Shown in pieces: positions 36,585-49,263 of a DNA stretch of 64,000 nt. The position numbers and the translations under genes are program-made. The stretch covers positions 36,937,623 through 37,001,622 of the forward strand of contig NC_135172.1 in the NCBI RefSeq assembly GCF_041146795.1. The letters run 5' to 3'. The notes beneath the pieces are model-generated. The model was not told where the DNA came from and did not search any database. It was given only the letters and a program-made list of their open reading frames with translations. Source of the DNA: Maylandia zebra. Lineage: Eukaryota; Chordata; Actinopteri; Cichliformes; Cichlidae. How positions within the stretch are numbered: position 1 is the stretch's first letter; every line of letters starts with the position of its first letter.

Positions 36585-37335
36585 GAAATACAATGAGATA
36601 TATACACTTACTGGATTGAGACTGAAAGGGTCTCAACCAAGTAGGAGCCCCTGTTAAAAATGAACACCTTCAAGCTCAACTGAAATTTGCAGCTGCCCAC
36701 ATGGACAACAAATAAGACAAAGGTTGAACCATTTGTCCACAAAGACATTAGGTATGTTTCAGAAAGATCAAGGTCAAGCTTTCAAACCTAAAAATGATGC
36801 ACCAACTAACAAGCTTGGGTGGTGGCATCATCATGCTCTGTAGCTATTTTACTGCCAGTTGTGCTGGTTCATTGCACAAAGTTGATGAAATAATAAAAGA
36901 GGAGATCTACCTCCAAATTCTTCAACTTTACCTTAAATCAACAGCTAGAAAGTCAAACTGGATACAGTTGGATTTTCTAACAGGACAATAATCCCAAACA
37001 CACATCAAAACTGTCATAACCAATGAGGCAGGCTGGACTCAAAATGCAAGCTAACATGAAGCTTGTGGAATGGCCTTGCCTCCATCCAGATGTGCACCAA
37101 GAAACAAACCAATTTAAGTGAACTCTAGAAATTTCGCCAAGAGACAGGTCAAATACCCAACCAGAATTATGCCACAAGCTTGCAGACAGCAACCAAAAAG
37201 ATTCTGGCCATGGTGCAGCTTGCTAAGGGACACTTAACCAAGTATTCGAAGGAATGTATATGCATAAATTCAAACTTTTTCACCCAAGTTGTGAAAGAAC
37301 AATTAAATAATTCAAAACCCCAAATTACCATCTCA
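36585..37335 (+). mobile_element. Decayed Tc1-like transposon, Sleeping Beauty-like family
   Basis: Successive matches to the salmonid/zebrafish Tc1-like transposase gene: CAGCTGCCCACATGGACAA (36693-36711), the GGTGGTGGCATCATCATGCT block (36820-36839), GCATTGCACAAAGTTGATG, and AGGACAATAATCCCAAACAC (36981-37000), equivalent to the DNDPKHT motif holding a catalytic Asp. The frame is broken by many stops, and the codon at the second acid of DND is altered. This is a third family, distinct from the copies at 1-815 and 6576-7240. Confidence 0.8.
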
Positions 37336-38536
37336 TCCATGCCCATGATAAGTGCATCTAAACTAGTGACCACAGCTGTATTAACATATAAAATATGACC
37401 AATATTAAAAAGGCCTCTTTTGGCCTTGACCGTATGTCATTACATAATCAAGGGCTCATACACTTACTCACACACTGCCATGCAAATTGCAAGGTGCAAC
37501 GTAAAGTGTTCTGCCATTGGAATCAAACCACCAACCCTGTCATAAGATGGAAAACCTGCTTTATCACACCGCCCTCAAGCAATCATGATAATTTTAGAGC
37601 TAATAATAATAATCTGTTCTTCACTCATACAAAAGATGTTCCACAACATCAGATAAATCACAAATATGTTAGTGATGGTCATGAGGCTCCATCTGCAGTC
37701 TATTTTAGTGCAGCGTTCAAGGGAAAGTGATTTGGGATTTAGAGGTGACACGAGGATAGAGGCTCTGGCCTGTAGTGCCCTAAAAGAACAAACAAACTCT
37801 GAAACAAATCTGCTTTCTACTTCCATGTTCTACTTCCTCCTTTCATGGTTACATAAGGTTATAGCTAACCCCTTGATTGGAGTGATCTTATCTCTGAGCA
37901 TGACAAGAGTGTACTAAACAAAGACATTATTATAATGCATGTGACCAGGCCAAGGCTTAAACACCATGTGGCATAAACAATGACGGTAATGTAATGTTTT
38001 TCAGTGCATTTGATTCTTTAAGCTTATTCCACCACATTTTTTTTTCTAAATCCCCAATGCCAGGTCATTAATGGAAAAGACTCATTAAATAATTTGATTT
38101 GATTGTTTTATATAAAGAAGGATATTTTCTTCCTCCCCACCACCCACATGAACCACAGAAAACAATTTGAATGCTGCAGTGGAAGAAGGTTTACTGAGGA
38201 CAGAAGCATAATTAAATCCTCCTCTTTCTTGTTGTTTCCCCCCCTAACAAGATACGTCATTTCAGTCACTTATTTAATCAAGTTAAGGAGAGGGAGAAGG
38301 AAACAGGGTAGCTTCCAGATAAGCAAGCTCACATCTGGAAGTGCCGACAGTTATATTTTAACAAGAATCAAAATGTAACTTTAGAACTCAAACCAAAAAA
38401 AACAAATACTTTCTCTATACCTGTTTTACTTGATTTCCCTCTCACATCTAAATATTGTATACTTCATTAATTGCATTTAATATATTTAATTAAGCTTTTT
38501 TCATAGTTTACATCCTTTTATATTGCTTTAAATATT
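37336..38536. other. Gene desert, second part
   Basis: No gene or bounded repeat recognised. The frame at 37395-37730 has no splice or family support. Confidence 0.45.
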
Positions 38537-38602
38537 GGGCAGCTTTTAAGGAGTTTGAGTCTTAATGTATTAAGACTCAAAATTATAAACTCCTTAGACA
38601 GC
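38537..38602. repeat. Long imperfect palindrome (hairpin)
   Basis: The inner arms GAGTCTTAAT and ATTAAGACTC are perfect and separated by 2 nt. The outer arms TAAGGAGTTT and AAACTCCTTA are perfect, and CAGCT recurs at both outer ends. The right side has an extra 8 nt between inner and outer arms. No coding potential. Confidence 0.8.
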
Positions 38603-38835
38603 TGCTCTAGACTCTATTGCACAGATTCTCATATTAAGCTTCCTTGAAAATGTGCGGTCAGAAGTCAAGAAAAATTGGGACATTTTCAGACACTTAAACA
38701 CTAAATTGCAGTGTTGGAAAGGTAAAACACATCATCTGAATAGTAACGCTGTCTGAACTCTGCAGTATTTGTATTTTAAATGTTATATTTGTTTTAAATG
38801 TTATATACCTATGTAGTATGTGACTTTTGTTGCCA

Positions 38836-38923
38836 TGATGCCAGGTCTCTCTTGGAAATGAGATTTTTAATCTCAATGAGATTTTTACCTGGATAAATAA
38901 AGGATTAATAATAATAATAAATA
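38836..38923 (+). repeat. Fish retroelement 3' end with ATA tail
   Basis: CCAGGTCTCTCTTGGAAATG, AATCTCAATGAGATTTTTAC and CTGGATAAATAAAGG followed by ATA/ATT repeats, a frequent 3' terminus of dispersed fish elements. Confidence 0.6.
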
Positions 38924-41900
38924 ATCAACTGTACTGCTACCCTTCATATCACTAAAATAAACATGTGGAAACATTCTCACATGCAATATACACACAGTAT
39001 ATTATAGAATTAATATTTTAGGATAACAGCTTCTCCAATGAGCATTTTATAAATGGATTTTCTCTGCATTATTAAACCCGCTATTTCAGGCCTCTACAAC
39101 ATCTGTATTTTTTATGAAAAAAATGTAGCATGATTTTGGACTGGTAACTGTCTGTATGGTATATAATATAAGGATTTCTAAACGATGACAAAGTAGTCCC
39201 ACTCAGTGCGTTTGTTCTCTCTCTCATCGAATTCAGTTTGATTATTTTAAGCCAGTATGAATGTGTGGAATTATTTACTCTTTGTCTGCAGTTACACAAC
39301 CTCACATAATGAGAATCTTGGCCTGCTGTCCGAGAGCAGGATGAGGATTAGAGCGCTGAAAGCCGCTGCAGCACTGAGACTGTTGAGAGGGACTGCGAGT
39401 CCAAATGAATCAAAGGAAAAGCTGGGAGAGGGAAGAGGGAGAAAGACGGAGCGGGGGTGGGGGTTATCCGCCTGATTTGAACTTGAGCATACACACACAG
39501 AGTCAAACAAGGCCACAGAACACTCTGTGCACCGGCAGTCAATTACTTTGTACCTTTGTTTTTCAAAGAGCTAATGAGGCTTTGCGTACACATGAATGCA
39601 TATGCAACAGAGAGGCTTTGCTGACATAATGAGCTGCCTGTTTTTAAATTTTAATGCATGCATTTAGTATGGCAACTCGATAAAACCAGGAGACTCATAA
39701 TTACAATAAAAATGGCCGCAGCAGAGGCAAAATGATCCTCTTTTAGTCTTTAGACTTTTCATTGACCTGTTACAGTTGTTTCCAACTCCAGGGTAGCTTT
39801 GCATGATTCACAGTTTATAATAATCCTTATCTTCCACTGTGCCTCCGTGCAGGTCCCTGGTTTCTGGTCAAACAACAATAAGTTTTGAAACTTAAAACCA
39901 ACAGTAAAACATTACATGTAAAATAAAAAGGTCACCAGATGAGCTTGTTAAATACAGCATACTTGTTCTTTTGGAGAAATCGGTAACTAAAAGCATCCCA
40001 GATTATTTATTCTGCACTTAATGATTGTAATGCAAAACTCTAGTTTTCTCAGAAAGCCCCTTATTCATTTTTTTTAACATGCTTTTGAAGAGGAAATAAA
40101 TGTAATTTTTATTAGCTTTTTTTTTTAAACTGCTTTTACATACTGCTGGTTACTTACAGTATACATAATAGTGTAAATGTGCTAACCAGCTATGTGATTT
40201 CAGTTCACTTCAATTTATTTTTATACCCGAATGTCACATGTGGAGGTTAAAAGGGCATCACAGGCATAAAAACATATCAAGCTGACAGACCTTTAAACAA
40301 AACTGTTCTCTGCATCTGCCATGTTCCTGAATGGGGACGATTCTTATCAGTACAGTAGTATTATTAAGTTAAAATGGTATTTAAATGTCAGAATAAAAAA
40401 AGGGGTATCTTGAAATTACTGTCAGAGTTTGCTTCCTTAAGATTTTGAGGTAGGCTGTTCTGGAGTATGAGAGCATGAACTGCAAAAGCTAAAGTATTTA
40501 GTAGCTTATGATTTGGCAGGGGTCGTCAAACTATAAGATATAAGATGACCCAAGACTATAAGATTTTGTATCGAAGTAAAAGTATTTTAGAATCAATACT
40601 GTAAGATTCTGGAAGCCTACACTCTTTGCTAAGAGTGGACATGTGTTACTGGTTTCTAACGCTGACATTTTTATGAGTAAATTTATACTGGTGAACTCTG
40701 TGATGCTAGATCAGGTGGTTTACAAGGTTCAAATGAGGACTCAAAATGTTATTACGCGCGTTGATATTTTGCACAATATTTCAGTTACATAATCCCCGGT
40801 GCAGAGTGGACACGTCGCCAACGAAGCATGTCCACTGATGCTGGTTGATGTTATGACTTTAATCTTTAGTTCAATACACAGGGACACGGTAAGAGTCACG
40901 GTGGATCAGAGCAGGTGTTCAGAGGTGAGTGTGTATGCACACCTACACAGTCTGTGATTATAAACTCTCCTCTTTATTGGAAATTACTTTGTTCTGGCAG
41001 ACATGAGAGAGTTAAAGCAAATCCATTTGGTACTGAAGAATCCAGCTGTTTTGAAAATGCAGAACACAAAGTGCTGAATTAATTCTAAAGGACACTTAAC
41101 TTTAGACATTTCTCCAAAAAGCTCCATTTAAATTGGAAACAGTTTACATTACAGATTCTATATCCATCATGACTCTTGTGATGGCAGAGCTGTACCTCAG
41201 GCCTACATGGAAATGTACCAATACCTGCTGGGAAGACTACCATGGACTTTGACACTCATGTTCAGCTCCCCTTCTGTGTGAATTATAGTAATGCTTGTGA
41301 CCCCTTTTATTTCATCTAGAACCACCACCAGGTTTAACATGATATAACATTTCCAGAATCCCTCAGGGGCCAGTTAACATACCAGCATGCAGACTTGCTG
41401 CTCTAACAAAGGGAAAGAGTGCTGCACATCCATCATTTAACCTTATTTACAGTTTGCTGCTCATTCAGCTCAATTTTTTTGCTCCAGCCTCCAAAACCTC
41501 CACGGTACGTTGCAGCATGCACCCCTGGATCGTATTTGCTCTGTAAAGTTCGTAGAAACATTTCCACAGTCACACTGTTGTCACCAAACCTTTGATGAAA
41601 AAACCCCCCAAATAGTGAATTTTAGTTCATGAGTCCACATTTCTCTCAAGCGGGGAACAGCAAACGTGTTACATAATAGGGTGACCGGACCTTGCAAATG
41701 GAGTATGGGGCAAAAAGTATGTTTGTTTTTGACAATGCTGGACACATTAGAAATGCTAAGAGGCATTTGACGTGTAAAGGTCATGTTTTATTTGAATGCA
41801 ACCTTACCAAGTGTTATTAGAAAGCTCGAAGGTAAGATAAAGTTGTTGTCACCATGGCAAAGAAAAGAGCCATCAATGATTGTGCAGTGGGACTGGCTTT

Positions 41901-42329
41901 ATTTCACTTTAACTTAAAGACACACAGGGGCTGCTAAACTCTGAAAGACAAAACAAAGTTGGACGTTAACTAATTAACTTAAAGGTTTAAACTCAGAAAA
42001 ACAAATCAAACTCACCTCAGCTGTCACCCACTGTGGGAGTGAAAAGAGTGAGTAACAGGAAGCACAGTCCATATATAATGTGTGCCAGTTGAGTTCAATT
42101 AAGGTACAAAGAAACTCAGAAACCAATCAGTGATGAGAAAGTCAAGACAGTGAGTGAGGCGTGAGAGAGTGAGGAAATGGGTAAATACAACAAGAAACTT
42201 TACTACACTAAGTAAATATAAACACTATTAAAGGAAAGTAAATTTTAGTTTTGTGCAATAATCTTCTTCTAATACTTTTGAAAGTATTTCCACAAAATAA
42301 AAATGCCTGAGTTCAATTCCACCATCTTT
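38924..42329. other. Gene desert, third part, with an enhancer-like block
   Basis: No gene recognised. The stretch 39540-39735 is dense in homeodomain cores (TAATGAG twice), SOX-type cores (CTTTGT twice, 8 bp apart) and a POU-like ATGCATATGCAA. The rest shows nothing I can name. Confidence 0.45.
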
Positions 42330-42630
42330 CTGTATGGAGCTGCATGTTCTCCATGTGTTTGCGTGGGCTCTCCCCAGGTCCCCCAGCTTCCTCCCACAGT
42401 CCAAAGACATGCACTTAGTGGGGGTAGGTTAATTGGAAACTCTAAATTGCCCATAGGTGTGAATGTCAGTGTGAATGGCTGCCTGTGTATATGTGTTTGC
42501 CCTGCGACAAACTCGCGACCTGTCCAGGGTGTACCCTGCTTCTCACCCTAAGACAGGTGGGATAGGCTTCAGCACCCCCCGTGACCCTGAAATAGGATAA
42601 ACAGAAGCAAATGGATGGATGGATAAAAAT
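42330..42630 (+). mobile_element. Widespread fish retroelement fragment with ATGG tail
   Basis: The motif string TTCTCCATGTGTTTGCGTGG, CTTCCTCCCACAGTCCAAAG, TTAATTGGAAACTCTAAATT, CGACCTGTCCAGGGTGTACC and a terminal ATGG repeat (about 42610-42624) is one of the commonest fish dispersed sequences. The simple-repeat end indicates retrotransposition in plus orientation. The frame at 42303-42551 is part of it. Confidence 0.75.
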
Positions 42631-45600
42631 GCTGTGAACTCTTTAAGTTGCTATTTTGTTTAGTAATGTCACTGAAGCAATGTGGTGACCTGCATTTTTC
42701 CATATTGGACATTGTGCAGATAGTGTACAATGATGGTCTGTCAACCTGCCTGAGAACCATGATAGCATCCTCTCATTAAAGTCATTCAGTGTCTGTCTTC
42801 ATGCTAAACAGAATGTGGAACATTGTCTCAATATTTGGGACAGTGGGACAAGGGATAAAAAGTGCTGTACAGTCCCACATAAAGTGGAACATCCAGTTGC
42901 TGCGTTGCATAATACCCTATGAGAAATAAACACCGCTCAGTTTTTGCATTGATTTTATAGTAAAGGAATACAAGTACTGCTTTTTCATTTACAAAACAGG
43001 TCAGCAGCATGAGAAATCTTAAGAAAAATAAATGCATTGCCAGCTGTATGTCTCAGTCCTTCCATATTCAGTCAGTGTATATTACAAAGAAACACAAACA
43101 CTGACACAACTCCTTGGCCTGACTACCTTGCTTTGATGTGGTATAACAGGACATAGTTCATATTTATGTCTGTGAGAAAACGTCAAAACTAACAATAATT
43201 CAGGCCTCTGGCTTGGATGAAATGATGAAATTTGCACAACAGTTCCCATGACTTGATGAGATGTTGTAACATGATGCTTCTTTGTGCCAAATACAGTGAA
43301 AAATGATGCTCTCATGCACTGCTCTTTTCCCATTTTACATATCCAACTTTTGCCTTGATTGGACCCTTTGACCAGTCGTTTCTGGCTCTGGGCCGAGTCT
43401 TTGACACCCAGCGTAGATCTGCATAAATTAAATGAAAAGTATTGCCTTGTTTAATGGAAACTAAAGAGGCCAACACAGAAAAAGGAGAGGTTCAGTGTGA
43501 AGAAGTCCCATGTGCAAGGAGGAAGTATCACTGTGGCACAACGCTTATGGAACAGTGTTCCTTTTTTCTGCAAAAACTCACCCCAACTGAACTTTCAGCA
43601 TGGCACAGTCCTCACATGCACTTTCTCTGAGTATTATGCAACAGCTTGCTTCCCCATTTACACTAGCTTTCAGGGCACAGTCTCCATAAAGATGTCTTTA
43701 CATTTTTCATTAACAGGATTAAATAATTTACAGATTAGCTCATAGGTTTAGTATATCTGTGATTAGCTTCTCTTGTTTTTAACACAGCAAAGCTATAGTC
43801 CTGAAAGAGAGAAAACATACATGGTGAGCTACATTACACAACTATGCTGCCTAATAACCTGATGTTGTAATGGAAAGAAAAACAGAATCATATTGTCTAT
43901 GTGCTCATTTGAATGTAAGAGACACAAAAAAAGCATGTGCACAGTATTTTTTCCCCATGTTTCTGTGTACCTTGAACTGCCCGTTAGTGGTGCTTACTTG
44001 GAAAGAGCAAATGAGGACAACTTAAGCAACCACGAGCACTGCCCGCACAGGCTTTGGCAAACCTTATGACCTCATGTAAAAATATAATCAGACGAAACAA
44101 AGCAGTTAATGAAAATCTGCTTTTCTCCCTAAGCTTCCATAAAAAATATTTATCCTTAGTTATATCTTCTAGGTTACACAGCCATTCCAATTCTTATTTT
44201 TGAGAGGCCTTTATGGAAACCTAAACTATCAAGTTAAATTAAATATTTTGTTTACTTGATAAATGACATGCAGTTTCGGAGATTTCTAAAGCAGCACTTC
44301 CAGGCGCAGCTATAAGGGTAAAATTGATGTTGTTGTAGAACATACAGTATTCAACACTTAAAGCCCCTGAAAGGTAGAGTGAATAACATTATCTCAATAT
44401 AATAGGACTTCGATACATCAGAGCACCTTTGATGAGGCCCAGACTGTGATAACTACAGAAATGGTTTCCAAAGTGGGGTCTGGGGACTCCTAGGAGTCTA
44501 TGACTCATAGCCCAGGGATGCAAAGAATAAGGAGTAGTAAACTATACAAGTTTTTTGCCATATTAAAGAGTGTTTATCTACAGATGGGTACTAACTTTTT
44601 AGGACATTTTCTAATGTTATTGACCACCCAAAGCGCATAACCCAATCACACACATTCATACTGTGCTATTTTATGTGCACTTTAAGCATTGCACACACCC
44701 ACCCACACCGATGGGAATCAGGGGTAGACTGGCGTTCAATATCTCAAACACTTTCAGACTTTCTCACTGACTTTATCCACAGCAGCACTTAGTTTTAACA
44801 TCTGTGTATTTAGAGCAAGCGTTGCTCTTGAAACTTGGAGAGGCTTTTACATGATGTGGGTCACTGGGAACATAATTTACTTGGTGAAATAGTAGAAACA
44901 GGAAGTGTTATGTGACGAGAACAAGCTTATGGTAATATGATGACAAGGTCACTGGCCTCAGGTTTTTACTGTTTTATTTTTTTTAAATTCTTGGTTAATA
45001 TGTTTGAGTTGGGCTTCTGTGGTGTTTTGTCACTCCAAGTGTTTGAAATTTTCATTTTTTGTGGTTGCTGGATTTCTGGGTTTCTATTTTGATTTCTTTA
45101 CTCTGGTAAAATGCAAGTTTTGTTTCTAGTGACATCTTTGAGTCTTTAATTCCTGTTTTAGTATGTGGTTGTTCCAGTAATGAGTTTCAGTTTTGTATCC
45201 CATGTTTTGGTTCATGTTTTGGTTTCTGTTGGTAGCAGTTAAAGTTCCCTCAGTGTTTCCCTATCTGCTCTTCTCTCTGTGCCGCTGTGTATCATCCAGT
45301 GTTCCTTAGTCTTTGTCGTAATGTTTACTGTAAGTCTTCTTCTCTACATGTTCAGTGTGTTTCCTTATCTTGTGCTTGTTCAGTTGCCTTTGGTTATCTC
45401 CTGATTTATTTTGAAGGTTTCTCTTTCTTTCTGTCCTGCGTTTGTTATGCTTCCTATTTGTCTGCTAATAATCCCCCCCCCCCCCCATGTTTACACATTT
45501 AAATTGGTCTTCAGCTTTTTGGTGCCCTCTCTAATTGGTGAAATTTCTTTAACATGGTTTTGTAAGACCTTCATAGTGACATTATTCCCAGTGGTCTCTT

Positions 45601-45949
45601 TCAGCAGGACAATGTGACATTGCAAAATTGATTACCGGTAAGCATGGTCTAAACATGCCAAAGAGAAACCACAGACCTCGGTTCAATCAGATCAAACATC
45701 TATGTATAGTATGTCGGCCACTGGTTACAGGACTTAAAGGATCTGCTGCTTGAACAGGACACTTTTAGATGTTGTGTGCCTCCAAAGGTCAAAGCTGTTG
45801 GAGTGTATCATTTTAATCTGTTAGAAGAATCCTGCTGACTGTGATTGATTCATAAATTTAAATAGTGCCAGTTCTTAACAACAGTTATCTAAATATTGCT
45901 TTAGTAGGTTAAAGACACTTTTAGAAAGAAAACATCAAAGTTCAGTCAG
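42631..45949. other. Gene desert, fourth part
   Basis: No gene recognised. A C-run (about 45473-45486) and a degenerate hAT-like terminal sequence (TTTCCAAAGTGGGGTCTGGG at 44466-44485) are the only marks. Confidence 0.4.
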
Positions 45950-46085
45950 TCCCCTATGACAAAGCACCTGGCAAGAGTGGGAAAGGAGAACGCCTTTTAA
46001 ACAGGAAGGAGTCTTCAGCAAAACCAGGGTCCCATAGGGGAAGCCATTTACCTTGTTTAGTTGGAGGTTTGAGGGGACCAAAAAT
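45950..46085. repeat. Dispersed fish repeat, copy 2
   Basis: AACGCCTTTTAAACAGGAAG, then AGCAAAACCAGGGTCCCATA and GAAGCCATTTACC parallel the copy at 4820-4945, and the upstream CACCTGGCAAGAGTGG extends the family. More diverged. Confidence 0.5.
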
Positions 46086-46589
46086 ATGAGGAAAAAAGAA
46101 TGAAAAAGAATGGTGTGGGATTTACTGCTGTATCTGCTGAAGTTTAATAAAAAAAATATGTCTGATAAATTCTGGTAAACTTCTGAACAACTGGACCCTC
46201 CTGGGAGGAGAAAAAAATTCTAATTTAAGGTATGTCTGCCACTTTTCAGGCCCGGAAACTACATCGATATTTTATATACAGTCTGTGAGTAAAAGGAAGG
46301 ACATCATTACACATTATTAATCCAAGTGCATATTTCATGCCTAAAATCAAAATGTTCGACGATGTCAAGTGACCCATGGTGATCAACTTGATACTTACAG
46401 AAAGGTACTTTACAAAAATTAAGCCCATAAAAAGAAACTCCAAACTGTCTCAAACTCTTTTATCAATAATCATGATGAAACTTATCAGAACCAAACGTAT
46501 TTTAATTGAATATGAGAAGTTTTACTTATACTTTAAAAACATTTCGACATTTCATCTTATTTCTGTTCAAACATAAAGCCAAAAATCTT

Positions 46590-46650
46590 ATTCGCCCCCT
46601 GGTGGCTGGTTGCAGTACAAGCCATTAACCACGCCCCCTCAATGTTACTC
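46590..46650. repeat. Fish dispersed repeat fragment with a CTCF-type core
   Basis: CGCCCCCTGGTGGCTGG followed by TTGCAGTACAAGCCATTAAC and CACGCCCCCTC is a fragment of a common fish repeat. Its minus strand contains CCACCAGGGGGCG (46593-46605), identical to a strong CTCF core. Confidence 0.55.
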
Positions 46651-46899
46651 GGTGAGATAAATTAAACTATAATTGAAATACTTAAAGCTTAAACGTAGAG
46701 CTTCTGTCTTATTAAGGCCGTACATCATCGTAAATGTGTTTCTGATGATGACGCTAATTTGTCCTCCTTTTTTGTCCTCTAGTAACCTCAGATATGTCAG
46801 TTATGATCGGAGTCCCATCTCTGCGTGTCAGGCAGACACGTCACACGAGAGTTAAAAGCGCCGCAGATCACAGCTGCCGTGGAAGTATAAATTTAACAA

Positions 46900-47165
46900 G
46901 CCCATCAGACTTATTTTCCCCCCTGCCTGTCTGTTTTGACTCGGCTGGCTTCCCGTTAGGAGGAGGAGGAGGGTGAAGAGAACGAGGAGGAGGAGGAGTG
47001 TGTTACCCGGGGTGAGGTTCCGACCCCGGCTGAACCAGTGAGCGGGGGAAGGAACGGCAGGGAGATGCGGTGTGTTGAGGAGCGGAAACGTCTGAATGAC
47101 CGGCAGAGATTTGCAGTCTCCTCTCCGAGCCAGAAGGTTTTTATCAGTTTGCAGCTGCTTGATTT
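46900..47165 (+). other. Non-coding first exon of the first NFIL3-like gene
   Basis: A G-rich stretch ends at 47165 at a GTAAGT donor. The matching acceptor (TTCTCCTCTAG) opens the coding exon at 47556. The upstream limit is a guess. Confidence 0.55.
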
Positions 47166-47627
47166 GTAAGTAATATACATTTGCGGCTTTTAAAGTAACC
47201 TTTACAGTCATTATTTTATCCTGTTAAGATACGTGTGCTATATTTTATTATTCTGTGTGGGGTAAACATGAAGAACTAAATGACCCATTACACATTTATG
47301 GCCATTTGATGCCAGTAAATCAAAGTTTTCATGTATAATTTTGGACAGAATCAAATAAGACATCTGGTATTTCTAAGTTTAAGTGAAGGAAGATTCATCC
47401 AGCTTTTATGTTTGTAATTATTCATTTTGAAAGCTTTTCCCTTTAAATCTTGTATTTAAAAATATTTTCCTGCTAACATTAATTTGACAATCGGTTTAAA
47501 TTTTACAACATTACAAATTTTCATCTCACCACGTGGATTTTTTTTTCTCCTCTAGGTGGAGCCATTACAGCATATTTCACCGGGAGCTGCCAGCCCTACA
47601 GCTCCTTGCAGTCAGGAGTGAGTGAAC

Positions 47628-48839
47628 ATGACGGGTCAGACTGTGGGAGGCGTCATCCAGGATCTGTCGGTGCCCTCTCTGCTGGGTGTGGGGTCCAGGC
47701 CTCAGGGGGAAACCGGCTCCTTCACCGAGGAGGCTGTTTCCATCCTGACCTCCACGAGTCAGCTGGCCCGAAGCCTCCTGGGTCACACGTTTGCCTTCAA
47801 ACGCAAAGACAGCTTTAACAACGCTGAAGCCATGGCTGGCAACAGCTGTGACGAAGACAGCGGTAATAATGCACGTCGCAAACGGGAGTTCATCCCTAAT
47901 GAGAAAAAAGATGATGGCTACTGGGACAAGAGGAAAAAAAACAACGAGGCAGCTAGACGCTCCAGAGAAAAGCGGAGAGTCAATGACATGGTGCTGGAGA
48001 GGCGGGTGATGGGTCTGCTGGAGGAGAATGCCCGCCTCAGGGCCGAGCTGTTGGCCCTCAAGTTTCGCTTTGGGCTTGTTAAGGACCCCTCTAATGTGTC
48101 CATCCTACCGTTGACTGCGCCCTTCTGTCCTCATCCCACCCCCAGATCAACAAATCACTACCAGGCTCACACTGATGGCTCCCCATATGTCGGCACACAG
48201 GCCAGTGCCAACACTCACCAGATCCTCTCTCAGGCTCCGCAGCAGGGCGCCATCTATGGTGCAAGAACAGCTGAGTTGAGTCATAGTGGATCGCAGGAGA
48301 CTGGGGTTGTGACCTCATGTGGCTCAAACGTGGGTAGCCCTGTGTTTTTTGATGACACACTGGGTGAGAGTGGCAGGCCTTCTCCGAGGGATGTGACGGA
48401 GGAGCAGCAGTGCTGTGAGAGTCAGTATTTAAGCAGGCAAGACTCATCGGAGGGTTTGAGGAGTCTTCCACACAAGCTTCGTTTTAAAAGCCCTGGGGGA
48501 GGCAGCAACGGAGGGGAAATTTCTGCATCACCTGACAGCAGGAATAGTGGCCTGCCTATAGCCATGGTGGGACCAAACATCCAAATGAGAAACCACCAGC
48601 AAGTGGGGTGGGACGGCCAGGTGGAGAGCCAGGCTTCTTGGTCTAGAGAGGATGCCTGGGGTGTGCAGTATCAGGGTTCACCTTCAGGATATAATAACTC
48701 ATCTTTTCCGCAGAATTCAAGCGACCACAGATATCCAGCAGAGGACAACAGCCTCAGGTCGCAGATCAGCAGTTTGTCCCAGGAAGTGGCTCAGCTCAAG
48801 AAGCTCCTGTCTCAACAGCTGCTTCCTAAGATGGCCTAA
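47628..48839 (+). CDS. NFIL3/E4BP4-like bZIP repressor, first copy, single coding exon
   Basis: NFIL3-type factors bind TTACGTAA-like sites as homodimers, usually repress, and counter the PAR-bZIP factors in circadian, immune and developmental programmes. The exon starts at 47556; the ATG at 47628 gives 403 aa. The frame can be extended upstream only through non-ATG codons. The bZIP spans about 83-150: [20 protein letters not shown], basic core [13 protein letters not shown], zipper leucines L123, L130, L137 and L144, and the family signature LKFRFGLV. Later come a conserved LPHKLRFK motif and a C-terminal coil ([20 protein letters not shown]) like the end of human NFIL3. An intronless CDS is normal for NFIL3. 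Fish have several nfil3 paralogues (nfil3-2 to nfil3-6); this diverged copy (DDGYWDKR for the usual DAMYWEKR) is one of them, but which one is not decided. Confidence 0.93.
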   Translation: MTGQTVGGVIQDLSVPSLLGVGSRPQGETGSFTEEAVSILTSTSQLARSLLGHTFAFKRKDSFNNAEAMAGNSCDEDSGNNARRKREFIPNEKKDDGYWDKRKKNNEAARRSREKRRVNDMVLERRVMGLLEENARLRAELLALKFRFGLVKDPSNVSILPLTAPFCPHPTPRSTNHYQAHTDGSPYVGTQASANTHQILSQAPQQGAIYGARTAELSHSGSQETGVVTSCGSNVGSPVFFDDTLGESGRPSPRDVTEEQQCCESQYLSRQDSSEGLRSLPHKLRFKSPGGGSNGGEISASPDSRNSGLPIAMVGPNIQMRNHQQVGWDGQVESQASWSREDAWGVQYQGSPSGYNNSSFPQNSSDHRYPAEDNSLRSQISSLSQEVAQLKKLLSQQLLPKMA

Positions 48840-49257
48840 AACCAGATGAGGGGACGGTCAGATCCACACCATATTTCCCCAAATAATCAAACTCATTTTC
48901 CCAGAGTGGGATGAGCATAAGCAGCTACCTCTGAAATGGCATGACATTTTTTAGTGGCCTGTTTGCTCCAGTGATGAACAATACAGCAGGAGCAGAATTA
49001 AGGAAAGTCATCACGTATACGCAACACTGTATGTACTGGACTGAAACACAAGAATGTGTCCATCATCTGCAAAAACCTCTTTCTCATCAGATTCAACCTC
49101 ATCTTCAATCTTGTCATATTTCGAGACACCTGGCACTTATTTTGTGTGTAAAATTGAGCTGTTATGACGTTTTGGAGTGTACTGTGGTTTTTGTGCCATT
49201 CACTATCGTAACCTCGATGTTACTTTTCAAAACTGTGAGTGCACTCAACTGTGTGGA

Positions 49258-49263
49258 AATAAA
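49258..49263 (+). promoter_or_regulatory. Poly(A) signal of the first NFIL3-like gene
   Basis: AATAAA 419 nt after the stop codon, in the context GGAAATAAAATCC. Confidence 0.65.

Noticed and set aside
39257..39475. Possible small coding exon in the gene desert
   Set aside because: No partner exons or convincing splice frame; GA-rich composition explains the frame.
44466..44530. Third hAT MITE
   Set aside because: Only one hAT-like end is visible; no matching right terminus or duplication.
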